Source of the DNA: Corylus avellana
Lineage: Eukaryota > Streptophyta > Magnoliopsida > Fagales > Betulaceae
Length of the DNA: 64,000 nt
Assembly: GCF_901000735.1 (NCBI RefSeq)
Contig: NC_081545.1
Span: forward strand, 8,392,044-8,456,043
Direction of reading: 5' to 3'
Of this stretch, positions 21,200-31,676 are shown one piece after another; position 1 is the stretch's first letter; each line of letters starts with the position of its first letter. The translations under genes were made by a program, and so were the position numbers. Under the pieces are notes generated by a model that searched no databases, was not told the origin of the DNA, and saw only the letters and a program-made list of their open reading frames with translations.

Positions 21200-22207
21200 C
21201 CCCTATTTAGGGCTGTTAAGTGAGCGAAGCGTCTCGCGAGCAAGCTCGGACTCGGCTCGCATAAGCTCGGCTCGTGCTCGACTCGAATATTAAATGAAGC
21301 ACTTCATAAACACAAATCCTAGCTCGAATATTAAACGAAGCAAGCTCGGCTCGACTCGGCTAAGCTCGTGAACAGCTCGTATAAGCTCGAGTGTGTGTAT
21401 ATATATATATAAACTAAGTAATACATAATTAATTATAAATCTCATAATTATTAAAACCTTAAAATTACATTTATATTTAACCATTAGAGAATGAAAAATT
21501 CTAGACCCTTCGTGATCAAAGAAAGAGAGAGAGCAATCATTAAAAAGACCTCGATTTAATTAGAGCATATCCAAACGAAAAGAAGAAGAATCAAGCAGAA
21601 ACTATTGAGGAAGATTGCGAAAGGCATAAATTATTGAAGAATCAAACAGACCCAAACACTATCACTACCTGTCTGGTGAGTGAGAGTGAGAGAGTGGGAA
21701 ACGAGAGTTTAGGTGGAAGATCCGTTGTGACTGGTGAGGGGAATTGAGAGAGAAACGTTAAAAAAATATTTTTTTGTAGGGGGCGTTGTCCCAATGCAGT
21801 TTGAATGCAACATGTTAACTTGTCCCACATTGTTAAGAAAACATCAATCTCTAAGTTTGCTTATCTATAAAAGAATGCATATCCTCTCTCTTTGAAACCA
21901 AATGTCTTGCTGTATTGACTCAGGCTCCATACTCGACTAGTCAGGCTAAACAAATGCTCATATGCAAACTAACTTCTTAAGCCGTTTAAGAGTACTTGAA
22001 GTTAAAAAAAAATTTTAAAACAAAAATATTAAATATAAGAGCCAGCTCGCGAGTTGGCTCGGCTCGACTTATTATTAGCTTGAGCTCGATTTTTTTGGCT
22101 TGCCCTTAAGCTCGACTCGAGCTCGAGCTCGAGTAAAATTTAAACAAGCCAAGCTTGAACAAGGGAAGCTCGCTCAAGCTCGGCTCGTTTACACCCCTAC
22201 CCCTATT
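21200..22207. mobile_element. hAT-type non-autonomous element, 992 bp, with 8-bp target-site duplication
   Basis: The element 21208-22199 starts TAGGGCTGTTAAG and ends GTTTACACCCCTA (TAGGGGTGTAAAC on the other strand). Perfect 8-bp repeats, CCCCTATT, flank it at 21200-21207 and 22200-22207. Both subterminal regions are packed with GCTCG/CGAGC words (21230-21390 and 22020-22180), as in many short hAT derivatives. No transposase frame is present; the centre (21480-21960) is unlike the ends and could be captured DNA. Its last 21 bp are repeated at the start of the next contig (24067) as part of the 1,788-bp repeat. Confidence 0.85.
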
Positions 22208-23053
22208 ATATAAATAAGCTCTACATAAATGTTACTAAAATTAAAACTAAAAATTACAAAATAAAATAAAATAAGTCTAGCCTATCACCCCCACGTGATG
22301 GCCATCACCTTCACGCGAGTCCTCACTTCTATCCATCCAACTCCAAGAACCTATCGCAGCAAAAGGACGAATTTATCCCTAGGACAAAAACGAAAGGAAA
22401 AGGACAATAATGAAATGAAATTTTCTATGACAGTGGGACCCACGGTGATGAAGAGAGGAGCAGAGTTGGTGGGATTGGAGATGAGTCATGGATCTACTTT
22501 AACGATAAGCACGCCACCTGTGACCTCTTCCATCCTTCCCCACACTTTCCTCTCATTATATATACGAGAAGATATCGTATTCTTGCTCATATCTTTATAT
22601 CTCGTCATTTTCACTTCTCTTATTGCTACTGCTAAACTGCAATTATTGATCTCTTAATATTTTTAATAATATCTAAGCAAATTAAAATATGGATAAAATA
22701 ATAAATATTAATCAAGTAAATATTAAAGTAATAAAATTAATAATAGTATTATGATAATATCTTAATTAATTTAAAAAGCTTTATATAATTCAATATTATA
22801 AAAATAATAAATATTCATATATAATCCAATCGAAAGGACACACCGTACCATTTATTATTTACATCGCATCACATATCAATCTCTCGATAAATTCCCCGAT
22901 ATTATCTGCTTTGGACACCATTCAGAAAAATCCAAAGCGACATGGACCCCGTGGCCCACCAATCGCATCAATCAGAATACCCATTTTCAGAAACCAGCCC
23001 GGTTTCACAAAACCACCTATTTCCCAATCCGCTCTCTCTCTCTCCTCGCCCCC
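22208..23053 (+). promoter_or_regulatory. Upstream region of the wound-responsive gene
   Basis: It contains a CACGTG G-box near 22291, AT-rich sequence at 22650-22830, and a CT-rich patch at 23031-23053 just before the TATA box. A 120-codon open frame here (22295-22657) starts with GTG and is not supported as a gene. Confidence 0.4.
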
Positions 23054-23061
23054 TATAAATA
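23054..23061 (+). promoter_or_regulatory. TATA box of the wound-responsive gene
   Basis: TATAAATA, 119-126 bp ahead of the ATG and directly after a pyrimidine-rich patch; position and form are standard for a plant core promoter. Confidence 0.7.
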
Positions 23062-23179
23062 CACTCTTCTCCATTACGTTAACACACTCATAGCAAAACC
23101 GCTATTAATCGAATTCTGAGATTCCGTACAAAAGTTCACCGATTTATCTGAAATTTAGGCAAGGCAAGGATCCAAAAGG

Positions 23180-23458
23180 ATGAGCTATCTGAACAGGATA
23201 TGGATGGCGGCGAGCGTGGCTGTGGTGCAAGGCCACACAGACCAGGGGCGTAAAGTGAAACCCGGCCTAAAGTCCCTTCAACTCGGCAAAAGAAAGTTCT
23301 TCTCAGGCTCCGACTCCACGGATCTACGGCCGATATCCGGGATGATCGGATTGGAGTTCTCCGGGTTCTTTGGGAATTCTGACGCCGACGAGAGGCCGAG
23401 GCAGGCCGAAGAGTCTCTCCGGCGAGTCATGTACTTGAACTGTTGGGGCCAGGGCTGA
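23180..23458 (+). CDS. Wound-responsive family protein (DUF3774), 92 aa
   Basis: A single-exon gene starting ATG AGC TAT CTG. The N-terminus MSYLNRIWMAASVAVVQGHT and the C-terminus EESLRRVMYLNCWGQG match the plant wound-induced protein family (DUF3774, Pfam PF12609), whose hallmark is a conserved (E/D)(E/D)SLRxVMYL(S/N)CWG end. The middle (residues 24-70) is Ser/Gly-rich and less typical. Members are small proteins induced by wounding or other stress; the biochemical role is not settled. A TATA box and CT-rich patch upstream support a real promoter. Its length is normal for the family. The identical frame at 25068 is probably the same locus assembled twice. Confidence 0.88.
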   Translation: MSYLNRIWMAASVAVVQGHTDQGRKVKPGLKSLQLGKRKFFSGSDSTDLRPISGMIGLEFSGFFGNSDADERPRQAEESLRRVMYLNCWGQG

Positions 23459-23808
23459 GAGCCGTGGCCTTTAGGTCGTCCGGAGATGAGTTTTTTTCTG
23501 GTGGAAATGATCTTGAGATTTGAGGAGGAACTCGGTTGTAGTGGTTGACTAGGGGGAGACCGGGACCGAGTGGGATCGGGCGAGTTGAAAGTACATATAT
23601 AGGAGATGTTTGGATGTAATCACTTTTCACCTGGATTGTACAGAAAAGAGTAAATAGTAAATAGTTTAATTGCACAATTGAGATCTCTTTGCATTCCAAA
23701 TTCTAACAAGGTTTCCAAAAAGTTTGTTTGATATAGCAGTAGCAGGCCTTGATCATTTTGATTCACTAAACACACCCTTAATCATTTTGGATTCCACATT
23801 TATTAATC

Positions 23809-23844
<36 letters not shown>

Positions 23845-23966
23845 GTAAGAATTTGTAAGTGCAAATTTAGAAATCCATGAGAAGAACAAATTATATTATG
23901 TTGAAAAATAATATATATGCTTGGATAGGATATAGTGGAATTGAGATCCTGCTTGGAAGGGGGAAA
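23459..23966. other. 3' flank of the wound-responsive gene
   Basis: Probable 3' UTR, then AT-rich sequence with a 30-A run at 23811-23840. Nothing else recognised. Confidence 0.6.
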
Positions 23967-24066
23967 NNNNNNNNNNNNNNNNNNNNNNNNNNNNNNNNNN
24001 NNNNNNNNNNNNNNNNNNNNNNNNNNNNNNNNNNNNNNNNNNNNNNNNNNNNNNNNNNNNNNNNNN
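23967..24066. other. Assembly gap, 100 N
   Basis: Placeholder gap between the two identical 1,788-bp blocks. Confidence 0.95.
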
Positions 24067-25696
24067 CTCGGCTCGTTTACACCCCTACCCCTATTATATA
24101 AATAAGCTCTACATAAATGTTACTAAAATTAAAACTAAAAATTACAAAATAAAATAAAATAAGTCTAGCCTATCACCCCCACGTGATGGCCATCACCTTC
24201 ACGCGAGTCCTCACTTCTATCCATCCAACTCCAAGAACCTATCGCAGCAAAAGGACGAATTTATCCCTAGGACAAAAACGAAAGGAAAAGGACAATAATG
24301 AAATGAAATTTTCTATGACAGTGGGACCCACGGTGATGAAGAGAGGAGCAGAGTTGGTGGGATTGGAGATGAGTCATGGATCTACTTTAACGATAAGCAC
24401 GCCACCTGTGACCTCTTCCATCCTTCCCCACACTTTCCTCTCATTATATATACGAGAAGATATCGTATTCTTGCTCATATCTTTATATCTCGTCATTTTC
24501 ACTTCTCTTATTGCTACTGCTAAACTGCAATTATTGATCTCTTAATATTTTTAATAATATCTAAGCAAATTAAAATATGGATAAAATAATAAATATTAAT
24601 CAAGTAAATATTAAAGTAATAAAATTAATAATAGTATTATGATAATATCTTAATTAATTTAAAAAGCTTTATATAATTCAATATTATAAAAATAATAAAT
24701 ATTCATATATAATCCAATCGAAAGGACACACCGTACCATTTATTATTTACATCGCATCACATATCAATCTCTCGATAAATTCCCCGATATTATCTGCTTT
24801 GGACACCATTCAGAAAAATCCAAAGCGACATGGACCCCGTGGCCCACCAATCGCATCAATCAGAATACCCATTTTCAGAAACCAGCCCGGTTTCACAAAA
24901 CCACCTATTTCCCAATCCGCTCTCTCTCTCTCCTCGCCCCCTATAAATACACTCTTCTCCATTACGTTAACACACTCATAGCAAAACCGCTATTAATCGA
25001 ATTCTGAGATTCCGTACAAAAGTTCACCGATTTATCTGAAATTTAGGCAAGGCAAGGATCCAAAAGGATGAGCTATCTGAACAGGATATGGATGGCGGCG
25101 AGCGTGGCTGTGGTGCAAGGCCACACAGACCAGGGGCGTAAAGTGAAACCCGGCCTAAAGTCCCTTCAACTCGGCAAAAGAAAGTTCTTCTCAGGCTCCG
25201 ACTCCACGGATCTACGGCCGATATCCGGGATGATCGGATTGGAGTTCTCCGGGTTCTTTGGGAATTCTGACGCCGACGAGAGGCCGAGGCAGGCCGAAGA
25301 GTCTCTCCGGCGAGTCATGTACTTGAACTGTTGGGGCCAGGGCTGAGAGCCGTGGCCTTTAGGTCGTCCGGAGATGAGTTTTTTTCTGGTGGAAATGATC
25401 TTGAGATTTGAGGAGGAACTCGGTTGTAGTGGTTGACTAGGGGGAGACCGGGACCGAGTGGGATCGGGCGAGTTGAAAGTACATATATAGGAGATGTTTG
25501 GATGTAATCACTTTTCACCTGGATTGTACAGAAAAGAGTAAATAGTAAATAGTTTAATTGCACAATTGAGATCTCTTTGCATTCCAAATTCTAACAAGGT
25601 TTCCAAAAAGTTTGTTTGATATAGCAGTAGCAGGCCTTGATCATTTTGATTCACTAAACACACCCTTAATCATTTTGGATTCCACATTTATTAATC

Positions 25697-25732
<36 letters not shown>

Positions 25733-25854
25733 GTAAGAATTTGTAAGTGCAAATTTAGAAATCCATGAGAAGAACAAATTATATTATGTTGAAAAATAAT
25801 ATATATGCTTGGATAGGATATAGTGGAATTGAGATCCTGCTTGGAAGGGGGAAA
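24067..25854 (+). repeat. 1,788-bp direct repeat, second copy (starts at gap)
   Basis: Same sequence as 22179-23966 with a constant offset of 1,888 and no indels seen. Only this copy continues into unit 2. Confidence 0.9.
25068..25346 (+). CDS. Wound-responsive family protein (DUF3774), duplicate copy
   Basis: Protein and flanks are identical to the gene at 23180, with the TATA box at 24942-24949. Because the whole block is an exact suffix-prefix repeat across a gap, this is most likely the same gene placed twice, not a real tandem duplicate. If it were real it would have to be very recent. Confidence 0.6.
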   Translation: MSYLNRIWMAASVAVVQGHTDQGRKVKPGLKSLQLGKRKFFSGSDSTDLRPISGMIGLEFSGFFGNSDADERPRQAEESLRRVMYLNCWGQG

Positions 25855-26516
25855 TTGAAGATTCTCTAAATCTTAATTGTGATATTTTATTTTAAATTTA
25901 ATAGTTTATAAAATGTTAATTATTTTAAATAATGTGATTCGGATCAGATAATGTGCTGTTGATTTTTTTGCGCACAAAAATAAAAAAATAAAAAATAAAA
26001 AATCTTTCCAAGACGATGGGCAAGCATGATGTGGCTCTTTTAACTCTTTTGGGATTCCTTTTTCTCCTTTTCACTGTTTTTTTTCTCCTTTTTTGATCTT
26101 TTTTCTATGCCATAGCTTTCAAGAACAGGAAATGTAATGATAATTATTGGTCTGAAATGTTGCTCCAAAATTACAGACTAATCCTCGTACTATATATATA
26201 TATTAATATACTTCCATGGCCTTTCGGGCCCTTTCTATTGGTTTTTCAGAATTCAGGGTTCCGACCCACTCTCTATGCGGGCCGGACTCCCTATTCTAAT
26301 TCGCCAAATCCATCGTTTCTTTAATAAATGCGGACTGCTCTTCTCAGGTAGAAGTGACCTTCTGCCCCCTCGTCATAAATGTGGGCCGTCGTCTCAGAGT
26401 GAGTTATACGGTGTAGGCCCTGCTTGAGTCATAGACTCGTGTGGGCCTAGCTTGGGCCCTATGAACACGGGCCCTAAGATGGGCCCGGAGAAGTTTAATC
26501 GAGACTCAACAACGGA

Positions 26517-26536
26517 NNNNNNNNNNNNNNNNNNNN
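26517..26536. other. Assembly gap, 20 N
   Basis: Unit 1 has roughly 200-300 bp at this place, so 20 N is not a true length. Confidence 0.9.
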
Positions 26537-26640
26537 ATTTCAATTTTGTCTCTACTATTAAAAAAATATGTGCATCTCACATATTTAAATGACACATGTC
26601 ATTTTTATAGACTGGGTTGGTTTGGAGGAAACTATTTCCC
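26537..26640. mobile_element. MITE fragment, inverted relative to unit 1
   Basis: It matches the 846-1139 element read on the other strand (TCTCTACTATTAAAAAAATA here, TTTTTTTAATAGTAAAGATA there), while the sequence to its right keeps the unit 1 orientation. Its left end is lost in the gap. Confidence 0.5.
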
Positions 26641-26687
26641 TAATTAAACTATAGGAAAAAAAAAAAAAAAAAAGATGTGATGTAAAG

Positions 26688-26707
26688 NNNNNNNNNNNNN
26701 NNNNNNN
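26688..26707. other. Assembly gap, 20 N
   Basis: Unit 1 has about 230 bp here, including the TAA microsatellite. Confidence 0.9.
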
Positions 26708-27351
26708 CAAATTGGATTTCTTTGTTCGGACAAGAAAACTCATCTCACATAATTTTGTCTAAAGAAAAAGATGTATGAATAATTGGAGATATCTTCAATT
26801 ATGAGGATTCAGTCCCTCAAACTACCAATTGTATCAATTTCTCTCAAACTATCAACAAATATCAATGTCATCTCTAAAGACTAAAAATAATCTTCATAAA
26901 AAAAAAAAAAAAAATTAATAAAAACTAAGGTGGTGCCTGAGCTACCTTCTTAGCCAAATGGTAGTAGTTCGGCCACCCCTAGTTAGTTTTTTTTTTTTTT
27001 TTTTTGGGTTAAACTAACGTAGAAAACCTATTCAGAAAATATGATTTGAATACTTTAAAAGGGATCTTTTTTCAAAAACAACTATTTACAAATAGTTTTC
27101 ACTTTTCAACATGTTTGATACTTCCGGCAAGCACGAAAAAAGGAGCACAACTCAAATAACTACAAAGTCATTGTGCCCTTTAATATGGCATCCAACAAGA
27201 GAAATCAAAGAAAGTTAAAATCAAGTTACTTTCTTTATGTCTCTTTCAAAGTTCTCTTTATTTATGTCTCTTTCAATCTATCAATCCTTCAAATTAAGAA
27301 TCTGAATTTTGAGTAATATACTAATTAAATTATTAGCAATTTAGACGGTAA

Positions 27352-27471
27352 TTTTTTTTTTTTTTTTTTTTCTTTTGACATGTCCGCATAAGAGGGAGAG
27401 GAGGATTGGAACTAGTGACCTCTACTTCATTAGGCATGATTCTAGCCGATTGAGCTACCTTTTGAGGAGAC
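27352..27471 (-). mobile_element. tRNA-derived SINE (unit 2 copy)
   Basis: Orthologous to 2148-2265. The minus strand reads AGGTAGCTCAATCGGCTAGA (box A), then a box B-like region, then an A-rich tail. Flanks AGACGGTAA (27343-27351) and GGACGGTAA (27472-27480) are the remains of the target-site duplication. Confidence 0.7.
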
Positions 27472-27934
27472 GGACGGTAAATTTAAGTCTTTATGGAACT
27501 TACCTATCTAAACAGGTAAGTGGGTGGTCCAAAATTTGTTTAGATAGATAAGCACTGTATTAATTTCTTAATATTTACTGTCTGAATTACTAGTTTAGAT
27601 ACAAAATTACTAAAAATCTCTATCTCAACTGAAAAAATGTTGGTAAAGTTAAATTTGATTCTCCTTTCAAACGTGCCACATGCAATAATAGTATCCCATA
27701 ATGACCAATAGACCTCTCCCAAAAAGGTTCCATGATCTTATTTTCATATGAACAGAATCCCATCTCTTTTAATCATGACCCCCACAAGCCCAGACATGAA
27801 AGTAGATTAAAAATCACCCCAGTTGGCAATACTTTATTTACACACTAACAACAGGACATAACCAACATGATTACCATAATTGCAGCCATTATGACCATCA
27901 TGATTAACATCAATGATTCACTCTTTAAAACACA

Positions 27935-27946
27935 CTATATATATAG
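27935..27946 (+). promoter_or_regulatory. TATA box of the second 99-aa gene
   Basis: CTATATATATAG, 54-65 bp before the ATG at 28000, as in unit 1. Confidence 0.5.
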
Positions 27947-27999
27947 AGAGAAATAGCTAGACATGGGCAGCTCAACCCACAACACTCTTATAGCCAGCA

Positions 28000-28299
28000 A
28001 TGTTGATCAGAAGGGGCTCTCTAACCATTTCCATGTTACCGAAATCTGCGGCGCTGGCGGAGTGGTGCCGGCCTCGTCGGCGACATAGGCGGCGGAAGTG
28101 CAGCACTGTACGGTTAGGAGCGAAGCGGCGAGGGTTCTACCGAGTGTCGAGGCCAGCGGTGCAATGGGGGGTCCTGATGGCTCCGCTTAGGATGCTGAAG
28201 AAGATCATCACGGAAATGGCACCAAATGGACTGTTTATAGAGGCTTATTATCGGTCTTTACTACCCTTTATACGTCCTCAACTATTTCCTCTATGTTGA
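28000..28299 (+). CDS. Small conserved basic protein, 99 aa, second copy
   Basis: Paralogue of the gene at 2794, with only two amino-acid differences (Ala18, Ile91) against eight silent changes, so the frame appears to be under selection in at least one copy. Same Arg-rich N-terminal half and RPQLFPLC end. An overlapping frame from an upstream ATG at 27963 runs 41 codons in this copy but is closed after three codons in unit 1, so I prefer the 99-codon frame. Confidence 0.65.
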   Translation: MLIRRGSLTISMLPKSAALAEWCRPRRRHRRRKCSTVRLGAKRRGFYRVSRPAVQWGVLMAPLRMLKKIITEMAPNGLFIEAYYRSLLPFIRPQLFPLC

Positions 28300-28931
28300 T
28301 TAGTAACAAAATTTCCTTCGGGTGGGAATTTGTTCTTTTCCTTTTCTTTTCTTTCCTTTTTTTTTTTCCCCTCTTCTTTTCCTTTCTCTTTTCTTTTAAA
28401 GTTGTGTAATAATTGGTTGAGCAATCTCTCCTTAATGAACAGGCAACTTGCATATTTCTCTCCAACCTCTCGGTCCACATAAGTTAAAAAAGTTTTGGAT
28501 CTTTTTAAGTGTGATTTCCATTCAATTGTTAAAAGTAATGCTATATACTATACTCTTACTTAACTAATGTGAAAATGTTCATCAATTTTTAGATAAATTT
28601 TAATTAAAAAAATCAATAATTAATGAGCATTGCCACATCAGTCCAATGAAATAGAAATCATGAGATGATTGTGTAGCATTAGTATATAGCAATTCTTGTT
28701 AAAAAGCAAAAAGCAAAAAGGAAAAAAAAAAAGAAAAGAAAGTATATAGCAGTTCTTTATTATTAATTATCCTAATGGTTTAGCGTGGAATATTAAATTA
28801 TGTATAAGGTTCAAATGTCCTTGAATGAATTTCCAGATGAAAAATGTTTGAAATGCTATAATTTTATTATAATTCTTTTGCAAACTCACGTGACAGCCCT
28901 ATGAGTGTTATGTGACACAACACAACTGAAA
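28300..28931. other. Spacer downstream of the second 99-aa gene
   Basis: Parallel to 3094-3700. Pyrimidine tract at 28336-28400 and a MITE at 28533-28697; no gene. Confidence 0.6.
28533..28697. mobile_element. Short inverted-repeat MITE (unit 2 copy)
   Basis: Orthologue of 3304-3466, with the same AGTAATGCTATATACTATAC left end. Confidence 0.45.
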
Positions 28932-29162
28932 TTTTTTTTTTTTTTTGAAACATATCATACTCATTCATTGATAAAATTTGCAAGCCTAAAGCTCTTACAA
29001 ACAGAGCAAAAAGCTCTGAAGTAAATCTTAGCCGAAGCTAAAGATACAGTCATCAACAACATACCAAATCAACCAAAACACAGCATCCGCTAACCTATGA
29101 CTAAATATCAGGTTGAAAACTCGGATCTGCATCAAACAGACACCATCTAATGCATAGGTAGC

Positions 29163-29282
29163 ACTTATTCCTTGGCCTTAAGAGCAAAACCCCCAAGCCA
29201 ATACTTATTCCTCGGCCTTGAGAGCAAAACTCCCAAGCCGATACTTATTCCTCGGCCTTGAGAGCAAAACACACAAGCCGAT
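29163..29282. repeat. Three 40-bp tandem repeats
   Basis: Units start at 29163, 29203 and 29243, each beginning ACTTATTCCTYGGCCTTRAG; a fourth partial unit starts at 29283. They lie inside the LINE-like insertion. Confidence 0.9.
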
Positions 29283-29557
29283 ACTCATCCTCCTCGACTC
29301 GAAAGCCAGGATAAATTTTACATCCACAACCCAAAGGTTTGGACCAGTAATATCGGGCAGCAACTGGGCGCAACAAAGCAGGAGGAGAAAACCTTATTAC
29401 AAGCATAAATAAAACCATACAGGGAAATAAAGGAAACAATAAAACTAATGCAGGAAAAGAAATTATAGCAAATAAAACCAAATACAGGGGAATTCAAAAG
29501 AAATACAAAACAGAAAAACAACAATACAAGAAAATAAATGCGAAAACACTCAAAGCG

Positions 29558-29657
29558 NNNNNNNNNNNNNNNNNNNNNNNNNNNNNNNNNNNNNNNNNNN
29601 NNNNNNNNNNNNNNNNNNNNNNNNNNNNNNNNNNNNNNNNNNNNNNNNNNNNNNNNN
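29558..29657. other. Assembly gap, 100 N
   Basis: Gap inside the LINE-like insertion. Confidence 0.95.
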
Positions 29658-29708
29658 GGCGGCGGCGCTCTAGATGGGGGTTTAGGGTTTCACAAGGCTT
29701 AGGTATAC

Positions 29709-31676
29709 TTAAATAATAGACATTGACACGTAAATTTAATTGTTTAGTAGTTGATCTATAGTAAGTATACTTACATATGCAACAAGTTAATTGTATAGTA
29801 CTCCTAATAGCATTCTATATGCGGTCACATTTTATCATTACTCGTGTAACTAAAATATATATATATATCATACTTTTTATCTTATTTTTATACTGTTTTG
29901 TTGATGTGGCAGTGTCAACTAGCCATTGAATCAACCGTTGTTGCAAAAATTAAAAATTAAAAATTAATTGACAAGTAAGATGGGATAAAAGGGACATAAA
30001 AGCATGGTATATAGCATTATTTTTTAGGAAACGATGTAAATTAGTCCTTGTAGTTATACCGATTTGTAATAAGATTTATGAGGTATAAAAATGTTTTGAG
30101 CGCTCCTTTTGGTGTATAATAATAACAACTTGGTCCCTGCACCTAACTTCCGTCTAATTTATAGGCGAAAACCATCAAATGCCATGTCAGCACCAATCAA
30201 ATTATTAGACATGTCACTCATAATAAAAATAGGAGAAACTTCAATTAATTCTCATGAATTGTCACAACTTTTGTAATGTCCCCCTAAAGTTTAATTTCTC
30301 TCAATTTCATGTATTTATCTTTCAATTATTTTCAACATTCCCTCTTTGTTAGAATTTTTTATTAAATCCTAACAAGGGTTTGAAATTTCCAAAATGCCCT
30401 AATTTTTTCTTCAAAATAAAAATAAAAATTAGTAGATCTAACCCACCTATTTTGTGAACCATTCCTAGTGACCCGCCGTGTAACCCACGAGTCACAAGTG
30501 ACCCAATAGAGAGTCACTTTGTGGCCCATAATGGGCCACCAAGGTGACCCATTGTGGGTCACTTTTTTTCCTTTTAAAAAAATAAAAATAAAAAATTTAT
30601 TTGTAATTAAGGGTAGATTTGAAATTTTATAAAAGTTTCAATGGTATAAAATTTCATTTTACCCATTTTGTGTAACGCTTCCAAAACTGGCATTGACCAT
30701 TTTAGTAGGGTTACTGACAATCCTTCAAGTTTAGTTAACTGGTAACTGACTAAAAGTATCGTCCATCAAGCATACTTAGAATAATTGTAACAGAATGTGA
30801 AAATGACAGATCATAGTTATTTAAATTAAGTCACTAGGCATGCATATACTATCATCAATCTTAGACCAGGAACTACTAATTGAAATACAATTTTTCTAAT
30901 CAAACATGGTATAAATACTATGGTCTCTAGCTAGGCTTCTTTTCTTTAAAAGTTCACTTAAAACAGATAACCTGACAAGCTGCAAATACTACATAAGTCT
31001 AAGACTTAGTAAGTAAGTCTCATATTCGGGTATTATATGAGTTATTATTATAGGTATAAGTAAACATGTATTTCGTTGTAACAAGCAAATTAACTGTTGC
31101 CTCTATTATTACACTACAAAATATAGTATTGATTTTTGATATGTATAGGTGTAATTCCAACAACAATTGCCCATAATTTTTAATGCAGAAAATTAATGCG
31201 TTAATAAGTCATAACTATCATGCAAATGACGTGCTGCATCTGTTATTATACAACAAAATATGTTTACAAATATCACAAACATGCTATTAGTCAAATGATT
31301 GGCTCAACCACCTCTGTTTCATTTTTATTTACTATATATATTTTATTTTATTATGAGTGATATATATATTAAAATCGAGTATCAGAACTTATTTGTAATT
31401 TTTTCATACAAGACATAACAAGTTTATTGCAAATGGTACACAACCACGATTATGAGAACTGCAATCACGCAGCACGCTGAAGAATGAAGAGAAAGAAAAA
31501 ACCCACGCTCGTATTGGGCGGGTTTGTGCATATTACGGGCTTGGGCTTGATCCATCCTTCTTTAGGCATTGACACATATTACCGAGCTGCTCCGATTTGA
31601 AACCATCTTCAGCTCAACCTAACACTTAAGACTTTGCCGATTTCTAGTTCAGCGACTGCTAAAGAGAAAGAGGTTG
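29709..31676. other. Spacer and leader ahead of PPR gene 2
   Basis: Parallel to 3712-6929 without the fold-back and hAT-type insertions: the single hAT target (ATAACAAG) is near 31416. A block at 30230-30700 matches 4203-4700. The final 240 bp (31437-31676) correspond to the gene 1 leader. No gene seen. Confidence 0.65.

Larger units (their letters stand above)
22179..23966 (+). repeat. 1,788-bp direct repeat, first copy (ends at gap)
   Basis: As far as I can compare, this is identical to 24067-25854, including a 30-A tract (23811-23840 and 25699-25728). The first copy ends on the last base before the N run and the second starts on the first base after it, as expected for two overlapping contig ends left unmerged. 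Confidence 0.9.
25855..27934. other. Left flank of segmental unit 2
   Basis: From about 25943 it parallels unit 1 from 111. It has no gene. It holds two 20-N gaps, a 151-bp contig (26537-26687) carrying part of a MITE and a poly(A) run, T-rich runs near 26988 and 27352, and a SINE. Confidence 0.6.
28932..29708 (-). mobile_element. LINE-like retroposon insertion, truncated
   Basis: The insertion is absent from unit 1, where the flanks join near 3712. It opens with a 15-T run (28932-28946), a poly(A) tail when read on the minus strand, preceded there by GAATGAGTATGATATGTTTC, which resembles plant L1-type 3' ends. It contains three 40-bp tandem repeats (29163-29282) and is cut by the gap at 29558-29657. 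The right end is GC-rich (GGCGGCGGCGCTC) and could be 5' element sequence. No reverse transcriptase domain is visible. Confidence 0.5.

Noticed and set aside
22295..22657. 120-codon open frame ahead of the wound-responsive gene, seen again at 24183-24545
   Set aside because: It begins with GTG, has no recognisable domain, lies in the promoter region, and its second copy is an identical assembly repeat, so conservation cannot be judged.
27963..28088. 41-codon frame overlapping the second 99-aa gene in another phase
   Set aside because: In unit 1 the same ATG is followed by a stop after three codons, and the substitution pattern favours the 99-codon frame.
29163..29282. CRISPR-like array
   Set aside because: The 40-bp units are directly adjacent without spacers and lie in a plant retroposon-like insertion.
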